The notes: generated by a model from the sequence alone, not told the origin. Shown: positions 17,724 to 27,423, counted from the stretch's first letter. The stretch: 64,000 bases of DNA from UBA1715 sp045615765 (GCA_045615765.1 JAZLFM010000010.1:1-64000), one strand, 5' to 3'. Translations and numbers: made by a program.

Positions 17724-19311
17724 TTGCTTTTTTCTTTTTGTTTCTCATTGCAGTTTGTACGCATTCTCTTTGAGCAAGAATAACAGACACACCGTTATAA
17801 TTTATTTCTTCTGTAAGTATCTGTACATTTTCATCTAAATGTGATTTCAATGGAACCATTGTGCGAATATGTTTTTCGTCAACGCCAAGTCCTTTACAAA
17901 TCAAATGAAGTTTATTGGTACCTGCAGAATCCTGACCACCCGTCATTGCTGTTGTTGAGTTATCGGAAATAATAACGGTCATTTTTGTATTCTCGTTTAC
18001 CGCATCCAACAAACCTGTCATACCAGAATGAGTAAATGTAGAGTCACCAATAATTGCAACGGCTGGATGTAAACCCGCATCGGCTGCACCTTTTGCCATT
18101 GTTATGGAAGCACCCATATCTATTGTTGCAGTAATTGCTTCGAATGGTTTCAAAGCACCAAGAGTGTAGCAGCCAATATCACCGAACACGTGTCTGTCTG
18201 GGAATGTTGCCATAACTTTATTCAAGGCTTCGTATGTATCGCGGTGGCTACAACCATTACACAATGCAGGAGGACGATTTACCATAAATGATGGCATTTC
18301 AGCTGTTTTAATTGGTTCAACACCAAGAGCTGTCGCCATTACATCCGGATTCAACTCACCAATACGGTTCAAAACGCCATCAAGTTTTCCCTTGATTTTA
18401 CTATTATTTGAAAAACCACGAAGATATTCTTCCACAATAGGATAGCCTTCTTCCGCCACAAGAATTTCGTCATATTTTTCCAAAAATTCTGCAATCTGTT
18501 TCGTTGGCAATGGATATTGAGAAATCTTTAAAACCGGGAAATCAAGATTATTGCTTTGACGAACTTCCATCACATAATTATATGCAAGACCACAAGCAAT
18601 AACAGCTTTCTTACCAGAACCTTCTACTATTTTCAAAAATGGCGACTTTTCGGAAATAGCGGTCAATTCATCTTGTTTATCAACCAAAGCTTTATATTGT
18701 TTTTTGGCAAATCCCGGCAATGTAACCCAACGTTGTGGCTCCAATTTCGCATTCAAAGCATTTTGAGTATGTGATTTTCTATTTTTTATAACAGAACGAG
18801 AGTGAGAAAGTCTAGTTGTTACACGAAGGATTACCGGCAGTCTCATTTGCTCCGATAAATCTAAGCCATAATGCACGCAATCGTATGCTTCTTGTTGAGT
18901 TGAAGGTTCCAACAATGGAAGTAACGCAAATTTGCCATACATACGGCTATCTTGTTCATTCTGAGAAGAATGCTGCGATGGATCGTCTGCAACTACTAAC
19001 ACCAAACCTCCATTTACACCCGAAATTGCCGAGTTCATAAACGGATCGGCGCATGCGTTCAATCCGACGTGTTTCATGCACACGATTGAACGTTTTCCAG
19101 CATACGACATCCCTAAAGCCGCTTCATACGCTGTTTTTTCATTGCACGCCCATTTTGAACGTATTTGTTTCTCTTTTGCATCTTTTGATTTTTGAATAAA
19201 TTCCGTAATTTCCGTCGACGGCGTTCCTGGATAGGCATACACGCCCGAAATTCCAGCGTCAATCGCACCTAGAGCAATTGCTTCTGCTCCTAACAATAAA
19301 GATTCTTTCAT
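17716..19311 (-). CDS. iorA: Indolepyruvate:ferredoxin oxidoreductase, alpha subunit
   Basis: A 531-residue thiamine-diphosphate enzyme subunit. The N terminus has GVYAYPGTPSTEITEF. A central CNGCSHRDTYEAL is followed by the ThDP-binding part GDIGCYTLGALKPFEA and IGDSTFTHSGMTGLLDAVNENTKMTVIISDNSTTAMTGGQ. Archaeal IorA carries a C-terminal ferredoxin domain with two 4Fe-4S clusters; this protein ends with a basic tail (NKKKKAND) before that domain. The short form seems usual in Bacteroidota. It is the first gene of the iorA-iorB-paaK operon. Confidence 0.93.
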   Translation of the reverse strand: MKESLLLGAEAIALGAIDAGISGVYAYPGTPSTEITEFIQKSKDAKEKQIRSKWACNEKTAYEAALGMSYAGKRSIVCMKHVGLNACADPFMNSAISGVNGGLVLVVADDPSQHSSQNEQDSRMYGKFALLPLLEPSTQQEAYDCVHYGLDLSEQMRLPVILRVTTRLSHSRSVIKNRKSHTQNALNAKLEPQRWVTLPGFAKKQYKALVDKQDELTAISEKSPFLKIVEGSGKKAVIACGLAYNYVMEVRQSNNLDFPVLKISQYPLPTKQIAEFLEKYDEILVAEEGYPIVEEYLRGFSNNSKIKGKLDGVLNRIGELNPDVMATALGVEPIKTAEMPSFMVNRPPALCNGCSHRDTYEALNKVMATFPDRHVFGDIGCYTLGALKPFEAITATIDMGASITMAKGAADAGLHPAVAIIGDSTFTHSGMTGLLDAVNENTKMTVIISDNSTTAMTGGQDSAGTNKLHLICKGLGVDEKHIRTMVPLKSHLDENVQILTEEINYNGVSVILAQRECVQTAMRNKKKKAND

Positions 19312-19374
19312 TATATAATCAAATATTCTTTGTCGTAAATTTAGTTATATCTATATCACAAAGGGTAAGTTCCA

Positions 19375-20094
19375 CTATTTAACCTTTTTGGCAATTTCCT
19401 TGGCTACGCGTGGAAGATATTGGTCACAAATTTGGTCCAAGTCATTTACTTTTCCCGAAAAACTTGTTGTTGCAATACCACCATTCACATATTTTCCCAA
19501 AGCATTATAAATCACATAATGCACACGGATTGTACGCTGATACGAATTATCGGCAACCTTGTACGGATCCGAAAAATCGCCCAACAACTCAAATTGAGTT
19601 AAATACACAACATATTGAGCCTGATAACTTTGTATTAAGTCTGTGAATAATTGCGGATCGTGCAATTTCACATTTAACACTTTATTTCTTGTATTTGATT
19701 CCACACTCATAATTTCGCCAGCATAAATATTTTGATTTTGCACTGACGATTTTTTCGATGGTTTCACAATATTTTCATCGGCATCATTGTCGGAGAAGAA
19801 ATATGTCGCATTTCCGTGCACAATCTCCATATCGGTAGAAGCATCGGTTGTATAAGAGCGAAGTAAACTTGCCACATTCAAAGAATCTTTCAATGCAGAA
19901 TAAATGTGCATATCTAAATCTGTACGTATTTTCTCAATAGATTTTTCATACGACACACCAGAATATTCACATATTTTCTGTGACTCTTGATTATTGTACA
20001 TTTTGGCATCGAAAGGAACGACCAAAATATTTTTTTGCGCAAACAATGCAACAGAAAAAACGCAAGCGAGATATAAACAAATGATTCGTCTCAT
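19375..20094 (-). CDS. Exported protein of unknown function
   Basis: A 239-residue protein with a signal peptide (LYLACVFSVALFAQK). The start of the mature part, NILVVPFDAKMYNN, resembles proteins with a TolB-N-like or FlgT-like fold that begin with a short beta strand ending in VPF. The C-terminal half has a repeated beta pattern. No catalytic motif is visible. It stands alone between iorA and the glycosyltransferase, both on the same strand. Confidence 0.7.
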   Translation of the reverse strand: MRRIICLYLACVFSVALFAQKNILVVPFDAKMYNNQESQKICEYSGVSYEKSIEKIRTDLDMHIYSALKDSLNVASLLRSYTTDASTDMEIVHGNATYFFSDNDADENIVKPSKKSSVQNQNIYAGEIMSVESNTRNKVLNVKLHDPQLFTDLIQSYQAQYVVYLTQFELLGDFSDPYKVADNSYQRTIRVHYVIYNALGKYVNGGIATTSFSGKVNDLDQICDQYLPRVAKEIAKKVK

Positions 20095-20245
20095 TTTTTT
20101 GACTTCTTAAAATTTTGTTAAAAGTACAAAATTCTTGCAAACACATTGCTCATAATAGTAAAGTTTTCACGTTATTCGTCTTTTCTGCTAAGATTTGCAG
20201 GAGCCAGCCTTTTTAACTCGTTCTTTTTGTTAAAACAATCCTAAA

Positions 20246-21124
20246 TTAGATTAAAGCAAAAAATAGTCGTAAACGAATACATTTTTTCAAAAACCACACA
20301 GAGAGCTTAGAACATTGTGTTCTCCAAACAGTCTCTTTTCCTGAAGATGTATTTTGTTTAAAATGAGTATCGACAAAAATCTCCATTGCATTGTAAAATG
20401 CCCGAATGCTTTCTTTTCGAGTTTTTTTTGTACTCGCACCTTTTATATGCGTGATATGAGTTGTGGGCAAATAATAGTTATTATACCCCTGCATAAGAAT
20501 TCTATATGAAATATCTATATCTTCTCCATAAAGAAAATAGTGTTCGTCAAGCAAACCGACCTCATCAAGAACGGATTTACGAAGGAACATACACGCACCT
20601 GCAAGTATTTCTATTTCAGACACTTCATTTTCCGAAAGATTGCCTAAATAATAATGATTAAAAACATCAGAATGAGGGAACAGTTTATACAAACCGCTCA
20701 TTTTACAAAAGGCCACAAAAGGCGTTGGAACGCCTCGTTTTGACTCCGGCAGAAAAATACCGTTTGCGTCATACATTTTTACACCTAAGCCACCACAATT
20801 TGGATGTTCGTCCATAAACGACACACAAGTCGAAAAAGTATCAGGACATACGATCGTATCAGGATTTAAAAGTAACACATATTCTCCTTTTGCCTGACGT
20901 ATAGCCTGGTTATTGGCAACTGCAAAACCGACATTCTCCTGATTAGCAATCAAATTCACCCAAGGAAATTTCTCACGAACCATAGCACAAGAATCATCAA
21001 AAGAAGCATTGTCAACAACAAACACCTCACAATCTATATCGTGCATAGCCTTTTGAACCGAAAGCAGACATTGCTCCAATTCATCACAAACAGAATAATT
21101 GACTATGCTTACCGATAACTTCAT
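20246..21124 (-). CDS. Family 2 glycosyltransferase
   Basis: A 292-residue GT2-fold enzyme that transfers a sugar from a nucleotide donor. The N-terminal nucleotide-binding part reads SVSIVNYSVCDELEQCL, then VDNASFDDS, and ENVGFAVANNQAIRQAKGEYVLLLNPDT, where the NPDT replaces the DxD metal-binding motif as in rhamnosyltransferase-like relatives. EDIDISYRI is the acceptor-side acidic motif. It follows the deacetylase by one base, suggesting a surface-polysaccharide role. Confidence 0.88.
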   Translation of the reverse strand: MKLSVSIVNYSVCDELEQCLLSVQKAMHDIDCEVFVVDNASFDDSCAMVREKFPWVNLIANQENVGFAVANNQAIRQAKGEYVLLLNPDTIVCPDTFSTCVSFMDEHPNCGGLGVKMYDANGIFLPESKRGVPTPFVAFCKMSGLYKLFPHSDVFNHYYLGNLSENEVSEIEILAGACMFLRKSVLDEVGLLDEHYFLYGEDIDISYRILMQGYNNYYLPTTHITHIKGASTKKTRKESIRAFYNAMEIFVDTHFKQNTSSGKETVWRTQCSKLSVWFLKKCIRLRLFFALI

Positions 21125-21125
21125 G

Positions 21126-21761
21126 CTAAAATTCTATAGGGGCCAATGTATATCCTTCTTTCAGTAAATATTCTATAGACTTTGGCAATGCATACAACAA
21201 GTTTTTTTCGGACTTTGGAGAGTCATGGAAAACAATTATAGAGCCATTACGTACATAGTTTTTTACATTCAAGAAACAATCTTCACCAGAAAGATTTTTA
21301 TCGTAATCCATAGTGATGATATCCCACATAATTACATGAAAATCATCATATATTTTTCTTGCTTGCAATGGGCCGATTTTCCCATACGGAGGACGAAACA
21401 ATGTACTACCTGTAATTTCTGCAGCCTTGTACACATTTTCCACATAGGTTTTATTTTCCGTAATCCATCCTTTCATGTGGTTATACGTGTGTGAACCTAT
21501 TGCATAACCACCATCTTTAACCATCTGGAAAACTTCAGGGAATTTATAGACATTCTCGCCAACCATAAAAAAAGTTGCCGGAGCATTATATTCTTGTAAA
21601 ATATTGATTACTTGTTGAGTATAAACCGGAACAGGCCCGTCATCGAATGTAAGATACACCGTTTTTCCCTGTCTTGGCAAACGGAAATGCGCCTTATTGT
21701 AAACCCACTCACCCACAAGCGGTGGTTGCGCTTTCGTTACATCAAAAATCGGTTGTCTCAT
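21126..21761 (-). CDS. Polysaccharide deacetylase (NodB-type)
   Basis: A 211-residue carbohydrate esterase family 4 enzyme. Motif 1 YLTFDDGPVP, motif 2 SHTYNH (metal-binding histidines), motif 3 RPPYGK and the later WDIITMDYD and VFHDS are all present. It removes N-acetyl groups from polymer amino sugars such as peptidoglycan or a capsule. No clear signal peptide is visible, so cytoplasmic or non-classical action is possible. It sits between a methyltransferase-like gene and a glycosyltransferase on the same strand. Confidence 0.88.
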   Translation of the reverse strand: MRQPIFDVTKAQPPLVGEWVYNKAHFRLPRQGKTVYLTFDDGPVPVYTQQVINILQEYNAPATFFMVGENVYKFPEVFQMVKDGGYAIGSHTYNHMKGWITENKTYVENVYKAAEITGSTLFRPPYGKIGPLQARKIYDDFHVIMWDIITMDYDKNLSGEDCFLNVKNYVRNGSIIVFHDSPKSEKNLLYALPKSIEYLLKEGYTLAPIEF

Positions 21762-21813
21762 TCTTATTCGTAATATTCTTTACAAAAATATGAAAATCCC
21801 AAGCCTACACAAA

Positions 21814-22593
21814 TCAAAACCTCATCGCTCGAACTTTCATAACAGTATTCTTTCCTTCCCTATACCGCTGATTTGTGTCAAAAATCCAGTTCCATTCCAT
21901 CATATCGGAGCCCTGTGGCATATCACAGTACAATAAATTTTTAGTCTGGACTGTATTATCGGAACAAGATGTATTTTCTTCACAATAGTCTGTAATTAAA
22001 CACGTTGCATTTTTCGGCAAACTATCGACATGACGTTGTTGAACCAATTTACGCACCGGCATTAATTCATTTTCTGCGACAGAAAATTTTTCTTTCAAAA
22101 AGTCACACAGCAAAATATCAAGTTGATTCAACAAATTTACCGAAACAACCAAAGACGCTTGTGGCAGTTCAAAATTCGGCAAGGTTTGTAACTGATTCCA
22201 AAAATCAGTAAATGACTTCGCTTGTTCCGCAAGTGGAACTACACCACCAGTGATATCGGCAGTGACCAAATGAATATTAGAAAAACGTTTTGTCTTTACA
22301 ACAATCTGTTCTGGCTGAACAATGTCATATAAATACACTTGTGAAAATTGTTCTGACAATTCCTGCCAAGGTATATCCAGCAGCCAACCACTTCCAAGCA
22401 CAACAACTACATCTTTCTTTACACATTTTCGTGCTGCTTTCAGAATATATTGTTTCGTATTTTCCAAATGCGAAGCCCATTGTTCCCGTTCACGAATATA
22501 CCGATTTTGAATTCCCATCTGGTCCTTCACATAACCAGTTTTACGTGCAACTGATGACAAAGATTTCGGTTTGAAAAAGTCAAAAAAAGACAT
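21814..22593 (-). CDS. Unknown protein with a Rossmann methyltransferase-like core
   Basis: A 259-residue protein. The middle has VVVVLGSGWLLDIPW followed by an acidic strand end (YLYDIVQPEQ) and ITADITGG-like segments (LVTADITGG), as in SAM-dependent methyltransferases with a G-x-G-x motif. The rest is unfamiliar. It heads the short minus-strand run with a deacetylase and a glycosyltransferase. Methyltransferase activity is a guess from the fold pattern. Confidence 0.6.
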   Translation of the reverse strand: MSFFDFFKPKSLSSVARKTGYVKDQMGIQNRYIREREQWASHLENTKQYILKAARKCVKKDVVVVLGSGWLLDIPWQELSEQFSQVYLYDIVQPEQIVVKTKRFSNIHLVTADITGGVVPLAEQAKSFTDFWNQLQTLPNFELPQASLVVSVNLLNQLDILLCDFLKEKFSVAENELMPVRKLVQQRHVDSLPKNATCLITDYCEENTSCSDNTVQTKNLLYCDMPQGSDMMEWNWIFDTNQRYREGKNTVMKVRAMRF

Positions 22594-22726
22594 ACATAAT
22601 AAATTTCATCAAACAAAAATAATCATAAATTTTGCTCTTAATGCATTTTATAAAAAGACAAACTATAGTTTTTTACTCTTCCTTCTAATTTTTTTTTACT
22701 TTTACCAATCAATAAATTGTAATTCT

Positions 22727-23533
22727 ATGAAGTTACATACAATTATATTTACACTGTTTTGCATGCTGTTCTCATCTTGTTCGAACGCACAGCCGCAAGA
22801 AATAAAGGCTTCGGAAATAGTAAAAGCATTGAAGAAAGGCAAGAATGTAGAATACGCCAACAAAATCATACTTGACGATTTGAGTTTTACCGACGCAGAA
22901 CATCTACAAATGTTTAACAAGTCACAATTGCAAGCAGTAGTTACCGGCAATGTATTTTTCTCGAACTGTGTTTTCATGGGAGCAGTTTCTGCAAATGGCA
23001 CCCACAAAGTTTCCGACAAATCTTTAGCTGTACAAACGAAATTTGAAAACAATCTGATATTTGACAACTGCGACTTCCGTGGCGAGGTAAATTTCGATAA
23101 TGCCGTAGTACAAGGAAACGTACACTTTATACAATCGAAGTTCCGCGAGCAAGCATCATTTAACAACATGACTATTTGGTCAAAAAATGCGAACTTCTCG
23201 GAAGTACTTTGTGAAAAAGATTTTATAATGGTTTTCACTAATGTGTATGGCAATCTTACATTAAACGATGCCAAATTTCAACAGACATTAAGCCTGCAAG
23301 AAACAAATATCCACGGCAATCTATTTGCGAGTAGCATCTATGTTACCGGATATGCAGACTTCTCATTACTTTCTGTACAAGGTCGATCGATGTTTACATA
23401 CGCAAAAGCAGAGATAGGTTCTTTCGAAAAAGCAATCTTTGTTAACGAAGCAGATTTTCGTAACGATTCCATAAGCATTGATCATTCTAATGCAACATTT
23501 TTACAAAGAAAACTAACGACTCAAAATCAATAG
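22727..23533 (+). CDS. Lipoprotein with pentapeptide-repeat-like beta helix
   Basis: A 268-residue protein. The start at 22727 gives a lipoprotein signal peptide with cleavage before Cys in LFSSC; the upstream in-frame ATG at 22571 would add a long unlikely leader. From about residue 65 the sequence cycles through short stretches such as LIFDNCDFRGEVNFDNAVV and NVHFIQSKF, spaced as in right-handed beta-helix (pentapeptide-like) proteins. No enzymatic motif seen. It is followed two bases later by the papain-like lipoprotein gene. Confidence 0.72.
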   Translation: MKLHTIIFTLFCMLFSSCSNAQPQEIKASEIVKALKKGKNVEYANKIILDDLSFTDAEHLQMFNKSQLQAVVTGNVFFSNCVFMGAVSANGTHKVSDKSLAVQTKFENNLIFDNCDFRGEVNFDNAVVQGNVHFIQSKFREQASFNNMTIWSKNANFSEVLCEKDFIMVFTNVYGNLTLNDAKFQQTLSLQETNIHGNLFASSIYVTGYADFSLLSVQGRSMFTYAKAEIGSFEKAIFVNEADFRNDSISIDHSNATFLQRKLTTQNQ

Positions 23534-23535
23534 AT

Positions 23536-25209
23536 ATGAAACAAAAAATCTACTCATATTGTATTCGTTTATGTATGCCATTTGCAATCTGTAGTTGCCT
23601 ACTTTTGCAATCATGCCAAAACGAAATATTAAATCAACTTCTTCTTGAAATATTAGTAACTGCCGCCAATGGTTGGCTTGTCGATGATGAAAACATGAAC
23701 GACATTCCACAAGATGTCGTGGTTGTTGATGTTGACGAAAACGGCCTTGCAACGAAAATCAATCTCGAAAGTAAATTCCCTCCTATTGGCGACCAAGGAA
23801 GTTATGGTACTTGCGTAGCTTGGGCTACCGGTTACAATCTAAAAACCGCACTTGATGGTATAGATAAAGGATGGACATCCACACAATTGGCAAACAAAGC
23901 AAATCAAACCAGTCCTGCCGACTTATGGTATGCAATTGCATCTTCGCAACGAGGCTCTGGTTGTAACGGTACAAACTTTGATCCTGCATTAACAGCTTTA
24001 ATTTCTTCAGGAGCAGCATCATTACAAGAAGTTCCATACAGTGCTTTATCAAAAAGTTGCTCGAGCACAGCCAAAAAAGGTAACCCATCGAATAAATTGG
24101 CGAACTATAGAAAGATTGCCGACAGCGAAAACAATTTAGGTATGACAGTGAATAACTTCAAGTTCTATTTGAACCAAGGAAGACCTATTGCTATCGGAGC
24201 TCGCCTAGGAGATAGATTTATGTCGTGGAACAGTTCTTCGGTAATCAATTACGATACATATTTACAAGATGGTATGCAACATGCGTATCACGCAATGGTT
24301 CTTTCTGGCTATGACGACAGCAAACATGCTTTCAGAGTACGAAATTCGTGGGGGACATCTTGGGGAGACAACGGAAGTATATGGGTTGACTATGATTTCT
24401 TCCTAAAAAGTTTTGTTTTTGCTGCATTTGTTGCCCAAAATAACAACAGCGTTTCTGTTTCAAGTACTGGTATAGCAGCAGCAGATTTAACAAGCGGGTT
24501 TGATGTGTTAGCATATTCTGCAACAGATGAAATAGATAAAGAAGGTGAATCTCAACGAGATAGAGTATTTTCTTACACCGTTTACAATTCAGGAAACAAG
24601 ACTATCACAGCAAATCAAAATTGGAGCGTGGTTTATATGTATTATAATGCAACAAACGCCAACGATTACCAAATTATCTACGAAGACTACTACACTACTC
24701 AGTATGGTGACAACGAAGATCACATGGATGTTCTTCCTGAAGGAACAACCGATGCACTTTGCGGAGGCTATTGGAACAACTTCAGCGTTGGCGCTGGGAA
24801 ACAAGTTGGTGACGAATACGAAATCAATTATACAATGCCTGCAATCACAGGTAAATATTACTTAGTAGTTTACGCTGACGCTTTCGACGCTATTGCCGAA
24901 GGCAACGAAGACAACAACTTCTATTTTATTACAGCAGAAAACGGAAAACCTTTGGAATTTGAAAATGGCGTGCCTACAAATATGCTAAAAACATATAATC
25001 TTAAAAGTGAAAAAATTAAGGTTGAACCTTTCAGCAATGGTCCAAAACAAACAACCGTATGTGCAGGAAATGTAAATGCCTATACTCCAGGAGAAATTTC
25101 AAGCTTATTACACTATGAAAAGCAATCGGGAAAACTTGCTGAAAAGATTGGTCAATATAGACTAAAATCAGGTGGTGCTTCCGCAAAGAAAATCAAGACT
25201 ACAAAATAA
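23536..25209 (+). CDS. Papain-like (C1) cysteine protease lipoprotein with CARDB-like domain
   Basis: A 557-residue lipoprotein (LLLQSC lipobox). The peptidase domain spans roughly residues 70-300: the catalytic Cys is in PIGDQGSYGTCVAWATG, the His in HAYHAMVLSGYD and the Asn in RVRNSWGTSWGDNG. A beta-sandwich domain follows (about 330-480, VYNSGNKTITANQNWSV), resembling CARDB adhesion domains. It is probably anchored in the outer membrane and acts on extracellular protein or peptides. It lies two bases downstream of another lipoprotein gene. Confidence 0.88.
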   Translation: MKQKIYSYCIRLCMPFAICSCLLLQSCQNEILNQLLLEILVTAANGWLVDDENMNDIPQDVVVVDVDENGLATKINLESKFPPIGDQGSYGTCVAWATGYNLKTALDGIDKGWTSTQLANKANQTSPADLWYAIASSQRGSGCNGTNFDPALTALISSGAASLQEVPYSALSKSCSSTAKKGNPSNKLANYRKIADSENNLGMTVNNFKFYLNQGRPIAIGARLGDRFMSWNSSSVINYDTYLQDGMQHAYHAMVLSGYDDSKHAFRVRNSWGTSWGDNGSIWVDYDFFLKSFVFAAFVAQNNNSVSVSSTGIAAADLTSGFDVLAYSATDEIDKEGESQRDRVFSYTVYNSGNKTITANQNWSVVYMYYNATNANDYQIIYEDYYTTQYGDNEDHMDVLPEGTTDALCGGYWNNFSVGAGKQVGDEYEINYTMPAITGKYYLVVYADAFDAIAEGNEDNNFYFITAENGKPLEFENGVPTNMLKTYNLKSEKIKVEPFSNGPKQTTVCAGNVNAYTPGEISSLLHYEKQSGKLAEKIGQYRLKSGGASAKKIKTTK

Positions 25210-25263
25210 AAAATAGCGGTATTATGTACATTAATCTTGTAAAAAATATATTGTAAGAATGTG

Positions 25264-25542
25264 CAACCCCTAACGGGGTTGTATTTTTATAAACATCTAC
25301 ATAAGCTACAGATATGAAAGCCCTAATGGGCTTTTCTATATTGTAGAAATCATATTGTCTCATTCTGTAATAAGCTACACAGTAAGAAAGCTTGCAAACT
25401 CAGTTAGAAATGAAGTCTTTTACACACTTCCATTCTACTATGATAAAAAACCTATATTCCGCGAAAGTCAAACATCCCTGTAGGGGATACCTATCTGTAG
25501 AAGCAATATCCTCCAACCCGTTCAACAACCCCGTAGGGGTTG
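25264..25542. repeat. Cluster of short CCC/GGG palindromes (REP-like)
   Basis: The 444-base gap between 25210 and 25653 holds no gene but at least four short palindromes: CAACCCC-taac-GGGGTTG (25264-25281), AAAGCCC-taat-GGGCTTT (25317-25334), ATCCC-tgtag-GGGAT (25474-25488) and CAACCCC-gta-GGGGTTG (25526-25542). ATAAGCTACA also occurs twice (25301-25310 and 25369-25378). They look like dispersed REP-type elements. No REP-associated transposase is in the window. Confidence 0.6.
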
Positions 25543-25600
25543 CATTGTTTTTATAAGTAAAACCTGCCCTAAATGAGCAAAGAAGAATTACAATTCTTTC

Positions 25601-25631
25601 AAAAAAAAAGCCTGTTGAAAATCAACAGGCT
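25601..25631 (-). terminator. Terminator of the barrel-protein gene
   Basis: A perfect 10-bp stem (AGCCTGTTGA with TCAACAGGCT, 25609-25631), 3-base loop, followed on the minus strand by a run of T. It lies 23 bases after the stop codon of the outer-membrane protein gene. Confidence 0.85.
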
Positions 25632-25653
25632 AACCTCTACATAAATGTCTAAA

Positions 25654-26358
25654 TTAGAATTTGTATGTAACACCAATAGAAAGACCACCATAAATATCTT
25701 GCCACTGACTACCTTCTTTATCCTTTATACCCAAAACCATCCAGGATGCTGTATTTGTAAAAGAATCCATACGTTTATCTTTTGAATTTGATTCCCAAGC
25801 ATCCATCATATCTGTTTTCAACAAACTCATACCAGCTTCTACAAAAATCGACAACGCATCTGAAAGAGAATAATTCATGCCTAAACTAAGAGGAATAGAC
25901 AAAACATTTGTTCTATCATAAGATGCAAGACTTACATCATTTCCATTAAATCTTTCCGATTTGATTGCATCTAAAGCAATACCAACAGAAAAATATGGTT
26001 GAAGAGCCTTTCCTTCAAATTTTTCAGCGTTGAATAATGTTAAATAGTTCACTTTAAAATTAGTATTCAATTCTATAAGATTACCTTTAAAGTATATATC
26101 TTTCTTTTTACCTGCCAATGTTCCACCAGAGAGTTGAAAACGCCAATCAACAATAGAGTTAATTGTTTTTTGACCTCCAACACCTCCCATAAAACCAACT
26201 TTCTTTGATAAATCACCAGCTGTAACAGTAGGAGTAAGTTGAATTTGTACTGCCCACCCATCTTTTATTGAGGTTGTATTTTTTTGAGCAGCTTCTTCTT
26301 GAGCGAATCCACATATTGAAGCCAATAGCAAAGACGCTAAAATTGTAAACTTCTTCAT
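25654..26358 (-). CDS. Outer-membrane beta-barrel protein
   Basis: A 234-residue protein with signal peptide (LLLASICGFAQ). The mature part alternates hydrophobic and polar residues, with repeated strand-like segments and glycine turns, and ends in the aromatic GVTYKF typical of outer-membrane barrels. The start at 26358 is chosen over 26421, which would add an implausible leader. Function unknown; it could be a porin-like or structural barrel of the OmpA/OprF N-terminal size class. Confidence 0.75.
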   Translation of the reverse strand: MKKFTILASLLLASICGFAQEEAAQKNTTSIKDGWAVQIQLTPTVTAGDLSKKVGFMGGVGGQKTINSIVDWRFQLSGGTLAGKKKDIYFKGNLIELNTNFKVNYLTLFNAEKFEGKALQPYFSVGIALDAIKSERFNGNDVSLASYDRTNVLSIPLSLGMNYSLSDALSIFVEAGMSLLKTDMMDAWESNSKDKRMDSFTNTASWMVLGIKDKEGSQWQDIYGGLSIGVTYKF

Positions 26359-26521
26359 ATTTAAATAATTAATTTTATATTGAAACTTTGCAAAAAAAAA
26401 AAAAATGATTCTCATTTCCAAATTTTTACGAAAGTTTTTCAGTACTATTTACTTTCGTCCTATGCCTAGTCGAATTTTATTTTGGTTACACTATTTCCTT
26501 CAAATTGATTTTTCTTTTTCC

Positions 26522-26529
26522 TACCTTTG
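26522..26529 (+). promoter_or_regulatory. Promoter -7 box for the TauE-type permease
   Basis: TACCTTTG matches TAnnTTTG and lies 21 bases before the start codon at 26551. No well-spaced -33 element is evident. Confidence 0.4.
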
Positions 26530-26550
26530 TCACGATTTATAGAGTATAAT

Positions 26551-27285
26551 ATGGCATTTTCCATTTCAACCATTGCGTTACTCATACTGTCTTGTACAGG
26601 TGCATCGTTCATACAACGAGTAAGCGGATTCGGTTTTGGAGTTTTCATCATGACTATTCTACCATACATTTGTCCATCGTATGGTGAAGCTACAACACTT
26701 TCTGGTCTTTTATCGGCTGCTCAATCGCTCTACGTTCTATTCTTTATGTGGCGATTAGTTGACTGGAAACGAATTATACTCATTTTAACATCATTTACCG
26801 TGTTTTCATATATTGCAATACAATTTGTTGCAATTGCAGAAGACACGTATCTAAAAATCGCACTTGGTATATTCCTGATATTGTTGAGTTTATACTTTCT
26901 ATTTTTTAATTCAAACATACGCGTAAAACCAACAAAAACACTACAAATATCTATGGGAGCCGCCAGTGGTGTTTTAGGAGGATTTTTTGGTATGCACGGT
27001 CCTCCAGCCGTTATATACTTCCTCGCATCCGAAAGCGATAAAAACAGATATATGGCTATCTGTCAGGCATATTTCTTTCTTACCAATGTGATTATGACAA
27101 TATTTCGTGCCCAAAACGGATTTCTCACACCTTTTGTAGGATATTCTTGGCTATACGCGTGTATCGGTATTATCATAGGTTCGTATCTTGGAAAAATGAT
27201 ATTCGATAAAATCTCTGCAGAAAAGCTCCGTTATATCATATACATTTATATGATAATCAGTGGAATTGTAGCTATCACACTCTAA
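26551..27285 (+). CDS. TauE/SafE-family membrane permease
   Basis: A 244-residue membrane protein with about seven to eight hydrophobic helices. It has the two-fold repeat typical of the family: an N-terminal GASFIQRVSGFGFGVF and an internal GAASGVLGGFFGMHGPPAVIYF. Members move sulfur-containing or other organic anions; the substrate cannot be told. The start at 26551 (MAFSISTIALL) places the first helix at the N terminus. It stands alone with its own promoter box. Confidence 0.85.
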   Translation: MAFSISTIALLILSCTGASFIQRVSGFGFGVFIMTILPYICPSYGEATTLSGLLSAAQSLYVLFFMWRLVDWKRIILILTSFTVFSYIAIQFVAIAEDTYLKIALGIFLILLSLYFLFFNSNIRVKPTKTLQISMGAASGVLGGFFGMHGPPAVIYFLASESDKNRYMAICQAYFFLTNVIMTIFRAQNGFLTPFVGYSWLYACIGIIIGSYLGKMIFDKISAEKLRYIIYIYMIISGIVAITL

Positions 27286-27395
27286 TCTTTATTTCTTTTA
27301 AAGCAACCATTCCGAACTGCATTTAGCTGCGGAAAGAATCTTACAAAAACAAACATTTATCTTTAATCACGAACCACTAATAGTTAAAAAATTCG

Positions 27396-27403
27396 TATTT
27401 TTG
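27396..27403 (+). promoter_or_regulatory. Promoter -7 box for parE
   Basis: TATTTTTG matches TAnnTTTG, 20 bases before the parE start codon. Confidence 0.35.
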
Positions 27404-27423
27404 CTTCATTCCCTTTTGTAACT

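Noticed and set aside
22571..22726. Longer N terminus for the beta-helix lipoprotein
   Set aside because: The ATG at 22727 gives a proper lipoprotein signal peptide; the upstream extension overlaps the divergent gene and looks non-coding.
25264..25542. CRISPR-like or attenuator reading of the palindromes
   Set aside because: Spacing is irregular, the sequences differ, and each is a short palindrome. A REP-like reading fits better.
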